Origin: CAZKTO01 sp964555685
GTDB lineage: Bacteria; Chloroflexota; Dehalococcoidia; SHYB01
Assembly (NCBI GenBank): GCA_964555685.1
Contig: CAZKTO010000006.1
Location: 4,711 to 68,710 of the forward strand
DNA length: 64,000 bases
Direction of reading: 5' to 3'
Below the pieces are notes generated by a model. It was not told where the DNA came from, did no database searches, and worked only from the letters and a program-made list of their open reading frames with translations. The position numbers and the translations under genes are program-made. Below are positions 59,911-64,000 of this stretch, piece by piece. The stretch's first letter is position 1; every line of letters starts with the position of its first letter.

Positions 59911-60014
59911 TGTCATTCTGAGCCCCGACAAGTCGGGGCGAAGAATCTGGGGAGGGGGGCCCCACCCCAGACCCTTCGTCGCCCCGATGGAATCGGGACT
60001 CCTCAGGGTGACAG
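59911..60014. mobile_element. Type D palindromic element, copy 2, inside the ribosomal cluster
   Basis: GTCATTCTGAGCCCCGACAA ... CGGGACTCCTCAGGGTGACA, about 100 bp, closely matching 50760-50860 in termini and in the GAAGAATCTGGGG core. It sits between rpmJ and rpsM, which are usually nearly contiguous. Confidence 0.75.
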
Positions 60015-60046
60015 AAAACGCACACATTACTCATGAGACGAAGCCC

Positions 60047-60160
60047 TTAGCCCTGCCGCTGCTTGTGCTTGGGATTGGAGCAGATGACCCGCACCTGCCC
60101 GTGGCGGCGGATGACCTTGCACCTATCGCACAGCGGCTTGACCGATGCTCGCACCTTCAT
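60047..60160 (-). CDS. rpmJ: 50S ribosomal protein L36
   Basis: A 37-residue L36, MKVRASVKPLCDRCKVIRRH onward, with the zinc ligands CDRC, Cys27 and His32 (CSNPKHKQRQG). Between infA and rpsM as usual. Confidence 0.96.
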   Translation of the reverse strand: MKVRASVKPLCDRCKVIRRHGQVRVICSNPKHKQRQG

Positions 60161-60198
60161 GCTTGTCCTCGTGAGAACGCCCGGCAGCGCGCCGGACG

Positions 60199-60417
60199 CT
60201 ACTTGAACCGGTAGGTGATCCTGCCGCGCTTGAGATCGTAGGGCGAGAGCTCCACGAGCACCCGGTCGCCCGGAAGGATCTTGATGTAGTTCACGCGCAT
60301 CTTGCCCGAGACGTGGGCCAGGACCTTGTGCCCCGTCGGCAGGCTCACACGGAACATGGCGTTGGGCAGCGTCTCGTTCACCGTCCCCTCGACTTCGATC
60401 GCCTCCTTGCGTGCCAT
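60199..60417 (-). CDS. infA: Translation initiation factor IF-1
   Basis: A 72-residue OB-fold protein: EAIEVEGTVNETLPNAMFRV, GKMRVNYIKILPGDRVLVEL, SPYDLKRGRITYRFK. Binds the 30S A site during initiation. AGAGGAG just before ATG. Confidence 0.97.
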   Translation of the reverse strand: MARKEAIEVEGTVNETLPNAMFRVSLPTGHKVLAHVSGKMRVNYIKILPGDRVLVELSPYDLKRGRITYRFK

Positions 60418-60442
60418 AGCTCCTCTTCCCGGCTCGCCCCGA

Positions 60443-61243
60443 TCAGGGCGCGCCGCGACTCTGCTCCCACGCCGTCAGCACCTCGGTGCCGCTGTCGGTG
60501 ATGGCCACCGTGTGCTCGAAGTGAGCGGAGAGGCTCCCGTCCTCCGTCACGACCGTCCAGTTGTCGGGCATGAGCCGGGTCTTCCACGTCCCGGCGTTGA
60601 CCATGGGCTCGATGGCAAGGACGAGGCCCGGCTGCAGGAGGATGCCGCGCCCCGCGATGCCGAAGTTGGGGACCGGGGGCTCCTCATGGAGCAGCCGGCC
60701 GATCCCGTGGCCTACGTACTCCCGCACGACACCGAAACCGCGCGCCTCCGAGAACTCCTGAGCGGCCCACGAAAGGTCGCCCAGGCGCCCGCCGGCCCGC
60801 ATCGCCCGGATAGCGGCGTAGAGCGAGCCCTGGGCCGCCTCCATGAGCGCCCGCGCCTGCTCCGAGACGCGTCCCGCGCCCACCGTCACGGCGGCATCGC
60901 CGTGGTAGCCGTCCACGATGGCGCCCACGTCCAGCCCCACGATATCGCCCTCCATGATCACCCGCTCGCCGGGGATGCCGTGCACCACCTCCTCGTTGAG
61001 CGAGGTGCAGATGCTCGCGGGATAGCCGCGGTACCCCTTGAACGAGGGGATCGCGCCCTGGCAGCGCATCGTCGCCTCGGCCAGCTCGTCCAACTCGCCG
61101 GTGGTCACGCCGGGGCGGACCGCATCGATCAGGCGCCGGATCGTGAGCGCGACGACCTGACCGGCCCGTCGCATCGTGGCGATCTCGGCGGACGACTTCA
61201 GGATAACGCCCGTGGGTTGAATGCGCGGCTGCCCGACCCGCAT
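60443..61243 (-). CDS. map: Methionine aminopeptidase, type I
   Basis: A 266-residue metalloprotease removing initiator methionine. The metal ligands are in IVGLDVGAIVDGYHGDAAVT (two Asp), GHGIGRLLHEEPPVPNFG (His), AIEPMVN (Glu) and FEHTVAI (Glu). First ten residues precede the usual start. Located in the spc cluster after adk. Confidence 0.96.
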   Translation of the reverse strand: MRVGQPRIQPTGVILKSSAEIATMRRAGQVVALTIRRLIDAVRPGVTTGELDELAEATMRCQGAIPSFKGYRGYPASICTSLNEEVVHGIPGERVIMEGDIVGLDVGAIVDGYHGDAAVTVGAGRVSEQARALMEAAQGSLYAAIRAMRAGGRLGDLSWAAQEFSEARGFGVVREYVGHGIGRLLHEEPPVPNFGIAGRGILLQPGLVLAIEPMVNAGTWKTRLMPDNWTVVTEDGSLSAHFEHTVAITDSGTEVLTAWEQSRGAP

Positions 61244-61259
61244 GCGAACACTGCCTCTC

Positions 61260-61904
61260 CTATTGTAGAACAGCCGTGAGGACTTTGCCTACGGCTTCAA
61301 TGGCCGCTTCGCCGTTGACCTGCACCAGCTGGCGCTTCTTGCGGTAGTAGTCGATGAGGGGCGCCGTCTGCTGGAAGTAGACCTGGAGCCGGCGGCGGGC
61401 CGTCTCCTCCGTATCGTCGGGCCGCTGGTAGAGCTCCGACCCGTCGATATCGCACCGGCCCCGGACCTTGGGCGGGGCGCTGGCCATGTGGTAGGGGTGC
61501 TGCTGGGCCCGGCAGACCCAGCGGCCCGCCAGCCGCCGCAGGAGCTCGGCCTCCGAGACCTCGATGTAGACCACCTGGTCGATAGCGGGGGCCCCCGCCC
61601 GCTCCAGCGCCCCCTCCAGCGCCTTCGCCTGCTCCAGGTTCCGCGGGAACCCGTCCAGGATGTAGCCCTTGGCGCCGTCGGCCCCGCCGATGCGCCCCAG
61701 GATCATCTTGATCGTCACCTCGTTGGGCACGAGCTCGCCCCGCTCCATGTAGCGTTTCGCCAGGAGCCCCAGCTCCGTCCCCTTGGCCTGCTCCTCGCGG
61801 AAGAGGTCGCCCGAGGCGACGTGAGCCACGCCCAGCCGCTTGGCCAGCGCGGCGGCCTGCGTCCCCTTCCCCGATCCAGGCGCTCCCAAGAGAATGACCC
61901 GCAC
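61260..61904 (-). CDS. adk: Adenylate kinase
   Basis: A 214-residue kinase interconverting ATP, ADP and AMP. GAPGSGKGTQAAALAKRLGV is the P-loop, GYILDGFPRNLEQAKAL the AMP-binding segment; the LID region WVCRAQQHPYH...RGRCDIDG retains two Cys of the four-ligand zinc site, so metal binding is uncertain. Start GTG. Confidence 0.96.
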   Translation of the reverse strand: MRVILLGAPGSGKGTQAAALAKRLGVAHVASGDLFREEQAKGTELGLLAKRYMERGELVPNEVTIKMILGRIGGADGAKGYILDGFPRNLEQAKALEGALERAGAPAIDQVVYIEVSEAELLRRLAGRWVCRAQQHPYHMASAPPKVRGRCDIDGSELYQRPDDTEETARRRLQVYFQQTAPLIDYYRKKRQLVQVNGEAAIEAVGKVLTAVLQ

Positions 61905-61940
61905 GGCTTTCCGCCCCCGCGCCGGCGAGGGCTCGCTCCC

Positions 61941-63263
61941 CTACCGTATGAAGCTTTCGTAGCGGCGCATCATCAGCTGCGCCTCCAGCTGGCGCATGGT
62001 GTCCAGCGCGACCCCCACGACGATGAGGAGCGCCGCTGAGCTGAGCTGGAGCTGGCTGAACCCGGCGACGCTGCGGGCAAGGAAAGGCAGGGTGGCAATG
62101 ATACCCAGGAAGAGGGCCCCGGCCACGGTGATCCGGAGAATGACGCGGTTGAGATAGTCCTCCGTGGGCGCCCCCGGACGGATGCCGGGGATGAAGCCTC
62201 CCTGCTTCTGGAGGTTCTCCGCCAGGCTCTGCTGCTGGAAGATGACGAGCGTGTAGAAGAACGTGAACATCACGACCAGGAGGAAGGTCAGCACCCAGTA
62301 GAGATTGCCGGTGGGGCTGAAAAGGTCCCGGACGCCCCGCGCGAAGTCGGCGAGCCCGCCGCTGGAGGAGCCGGTGAAATAGCTGGCCACGATGGAGGGC
62401 AGGATCATGATGGAGAAGGCGAAGATGAGGGGGATCATGCCCGCCGAGTTGACGCGCAGCGGGATGTAGGACGATCCGGCCTGCCGGTACATGCGTCCCC
62501 CGCGGAAGAGGCTTCGCCCATACTGGACCGGGATGCGCCGGTGGGCCTCGGTGAAGACGACGATGGCGTAGACGACGAGCACCGCCACGGCGATCATGAG
62601 GACGAGTCCCGAGCTGACCCCCTGGGCGTCGAACGTCTGCTTGGCCAGCGAGGGGAAGGCCGCGACGATGCCGCCGAAGATGATGACGGAGATGCCGTTC
62701 CCGATGCCCTTCTCCGTAATCAGCTCGCCCAGCCAGACGAGGAACATGGTCCCCGCCATCAAGGAGAGGACCATGGCCATGGTGGGAAGGAGCTCGCCGC
62801 TGCCGAAGCCGATGCCGGAGATGACGCCCCGCTGCTCGAGGAAGATGAGCTGGCCATAGCCCTGGGCCAGGGCCAGGGGCACCGTGAGCCAGTGCGTGTA
62901 CTGGTTGACCTTCTGCCGGCCGTACTCGCCCTCCTTGGCCAGGTTCTGGAGACGCGGGATCACGGGCACGAGGAGCTGGACGATGATGGAGGCGGTGATA
63001 TATGGGTAGACGCCCATGGAGGCGACGCTGAGGTTCTGGAGAGCGCCGCCGCTGAACAGGTTGAGGAAGCCCAGGAGTTGGTCCCCCTGAAAGACGCGGT
63101 CCAGGACGTCCCGGTTGACGTTGGGGACCGGCACGTTCGCCACGAAGCGGAAGACCACCAGCATGGCGAAGGTGAAGAGCAGCTTCGTCCGCAGATCGGG
63201 CTGGCGGAAGGCGTCGCCGAAGGCCGCGAGGAGCCGGACGCTACTGGGCTGCTGCTGTTGCAT
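61941..63263 (-). CDS. secY: Protein translocase subunit SecY
   Basis: A 440-residue channel of the Sec translocon with ten membrane segments. PVPNVNRDVLDRVFQGDQLL is the plug area, GITASIIVQLLVPVIP-type segments and IPVQYGRSLFRGGRMYRQAG (cytosolic loop) are typical, ending YESFIR. Its start overlaps the rplO stop by 23 bp, coupling their translation. Confidence 0.97.
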   Translation of the reverse strand: MQQQQPSSVRLLAAFGDAFRQPDLRTKLLFTFAMLVVFRFVANVPVPNVNRDVLDRVFQGDQLLGFLNLFSGGALQNLSVASMGVYPYITASIIVQLLVPVIPRLQNLAKEGEYGRQKVNQYTHWLTVPLALAQGYGQLIFLEQRGVISGIGFGSGELLPTMAMVLSLMAGTMFLVWLGELITEKGIGNGISVIIFGGIVAAFPSLAKQTFDAQGVSSGLVLMIAVAVLVVYAIVVFTEAHRRIPVQYGRSLFRGGRMYRQAGSSYIPLRVNSAGMIPLIFAFSIMILPSIVASYFTGSSSGGLADFARGVRDLFSPTGNLYWVLTFLLVVMFTFFYTLVIFQQQSLAENLQKQGGFIPGIRPGAPTEDYLNRVILRITVAGALFLGIIATLPFLARSVAGFSQLQLSSAALLIVVGVALDTMRQLEAQLMMRRYESFIR

Positions 63264-63702
63264 CGATCTCCTCAGCCCGGCCGCTGGCCGCCTCGATCTT
63301 CTGCTTGGCGGAGGCGGAGAAGCGGCTCGCCCGCACGACGAGGCTCCTGGACAGGCCGCCCTGGCCCAGGACCTTGACCGGCGTGGCGAGGGTGCGGACG
63401 AGCCCGGCCTTGAGCATCACGGAGGGCGTGACCTCCGTCCCGGGCTCGAAGCGCTCCAGGGAGGCCACGTTCACCACCTGGTACTCCACGCGGAACGGGT
63501 TGGTGAAGCCGCGCTGGCGGGGCAGGCGCTTGATGAGCGGCAGCTGGCCGCCCTCGAAGCCGGGCCGCATGCGGACGCCCCGCCGCGACTTCTGGCCCTT
63601 CAGGCCCTTGCCGGCGTACGTGCCCTTGCCGCTCCCGTGGCCGCGGCCCACCCGCTTGGCCGGCCGCCGCCGGACGGGCGGGCGCACCTCGTGCTCCCTC
63701 AT
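63241..63702 (-). CDS. rplO: 50S ribosomal protein L15
   Basis: A 153-residue L15: KRVGRGHGSGKGTYAGKGLK with GQKSRRGVRMRPGFEGGQLP the glycine-rich N-terminal signature. ATG overlaps the rpmD stop in ATGA. Confidence 0.96.
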   Translation of the reverse strand: MREHEVRPPVRRRPAKRVGRGHGSGKGTYAGKGLKGQKSRRGVRMRPGFEGGQLPLIKRLPRQRGFTNPFRVEYQVVNVASLERFEPGTEVTPSVMLKAGLVRTLATPVKVLGQGGLSRSLVVRASRFSASAKQKIEAASGRAEEIDATAAAQ

Positions 63703-63878
63703 GACTCCTTGACCTCAACCAGGTGGCGCACCTTGTGCACCATCCCGCGGACGGCGGGCGAGTCCTCTTGCTCAACGATAGACCCCAGGCGGCGCAGGCC
63801 CAGGGCCCGGACGGTGGCCTTCTGGTCCCCCTTGTAGCCGATGGGGCTCTTCACCAGTGTGATGCGTAACGTGGCCAT
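63699..63878 (-). CDS. rpmD: 50S ribosomal protein L30
   Basis: A 59-residue L30, MATLRITLVKSPIGYKGDQK then ATVRALGLRRLGS, ending VRHLVEVKES. Not in all bacteria; order rpsE-rpmD-rplO is standard. Confidence 0.95.
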   Translation of the reverse strand: MATLRITLVKSPIGYKGDQKATVRALGLRRLGSIVEQEDSPAVRGMVHKVRHLVEVKES

Positions 63879-63884
63879 TGGGTG

Positions 63885-64000
63885 CTATCTGCCGTCCGCC
63901 TCGGCTCTCCGGGGACGGCGGGCCGGGGCATCGGCGCCGGGCGCCGGGGCGCTGGCCTCGGTCGCGCCCTCGCGGGGGCGGCTGGGCCTGGGGATGGCCG
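63885..64000 (-). CDS. rpsE: 30S ribosomal protein S5, C-terminal fragment
   Basis: Only the last 38 codons are in the window: PRPSRPREGATEASAPAPGA and on to RRAEADGR. The tail itself is low-complexity and not diagnostic; the call rests on the conserved gene order (rpsE before rpmD) and on similar tails elsewhere in this cluster. Confidence 0.6.
   Translation of the reverse strand, partial: AIPRPSRPREGATEASAPAPGADAPARRPRRAEADGR

Overview
The window is a GC-rich bacterial chromosome segment. It most resembles an uncultured member of the Chloroflexota (Dehalococcoidia-like). The grounds are a Gram-positive-type LexA box at lexA, a SAM-I riboswitch, a paired MaoC/SDR/family III CoA-transferase acyl-CoA repertoire, the order rpsI-rplM-truA-rplQ-rpoA-rpsD-rpsK-rpsM-rpmJ-infA-map-adk-secY-rplO-rpmD-rpsE, and many short palindromic intergenic elements. 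The phylum is an inference and no rRNA gene is present to confirm it.

Layout. 1-5.8 kb: a sugar/hydroxyacid catabolic set (two 2-hydroxyacid dehydrogenases, RraA-like aldolase, class II aldolase, FGGY kinase), interrupted by a lower-GC P63C gene with its own promoter. 5.8-8.6 kb: a small membrane protein, a crotonase, a metallophosphoesterase and a second small membrane protein. 8.6-16.2 kb: a leftward acyl-CoA run (crotonase, two family III CoA-transferases, cysteine-less thiolase plus its DUF35 partner, SDR, luciferase-like oxidoreductase). 16.4-20.3 kb: housekeeping genes (rpsT, lexA with promoter and operator, two desulforedoxin-like mini-proteins, mnmG). 20.5-24.2 kb: an ATP-grasp protein, sucCD and a cupin. 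24.3-27.2 kb: amidohydrolase, a UGSC-family selenoprotein gene read through an in-frame UGA, and a translationally coupled uncharacterised protein. 27.3-31.4 kb: substrate-binding lipoprotein, tRNA-Ser(UGA), serS, greA. 31.7-34.7 kb: two MaoC half-proteins and two SDRs. 34.9-43.4 kb: GNAT and Nudix proteins, a 47-residue basic protein, a Lon-N protein, folB, an AAA+/VWA pair and a DUF2723 membrane protein. 43.4-45 kb: a surface protein with 39 consecutive prolines. 45.4-50.7 kb: a SAM-riboswitch-controlled methyl-cycle operon (mtnA, mtnP, rhodanese, ahcY, metK). 50.8-54.8 kb: phosphohexomutase, PGI/PMI and an acyl-CoA dehydrogenase. 54.8 kb to the end: the rpoA/spc ribosomal cluster, leftward, cut off inside rpsE.

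The most interesting signals are these. (1) A selenoprotein gene at 25620-26180: TGA codon 104 in the motif UGSC, followed 12 nt later by a perfect 7-bp hairpin with a GUA loop, a good bacterial SECIS candidate, in an operon with an unknown 337-residue protein. (2) Families of non-autonomous elements. One has a 22-23 bp central hairpin whose two copies differ by compensatory changes, and a reduced copy nested in another repeat with flanking direct repeats. One is MITE-like with 15-bp inverted termini and an 8-bp target duplication. One abuts or supplies stop codons. One lies inside the ribosomal protein cluster. (3) The SAM riboswitch over the whole S-methyl recycling operon. (4) Low-complexity C-terminal tails on L13, RpoA, S20 and probably S5.
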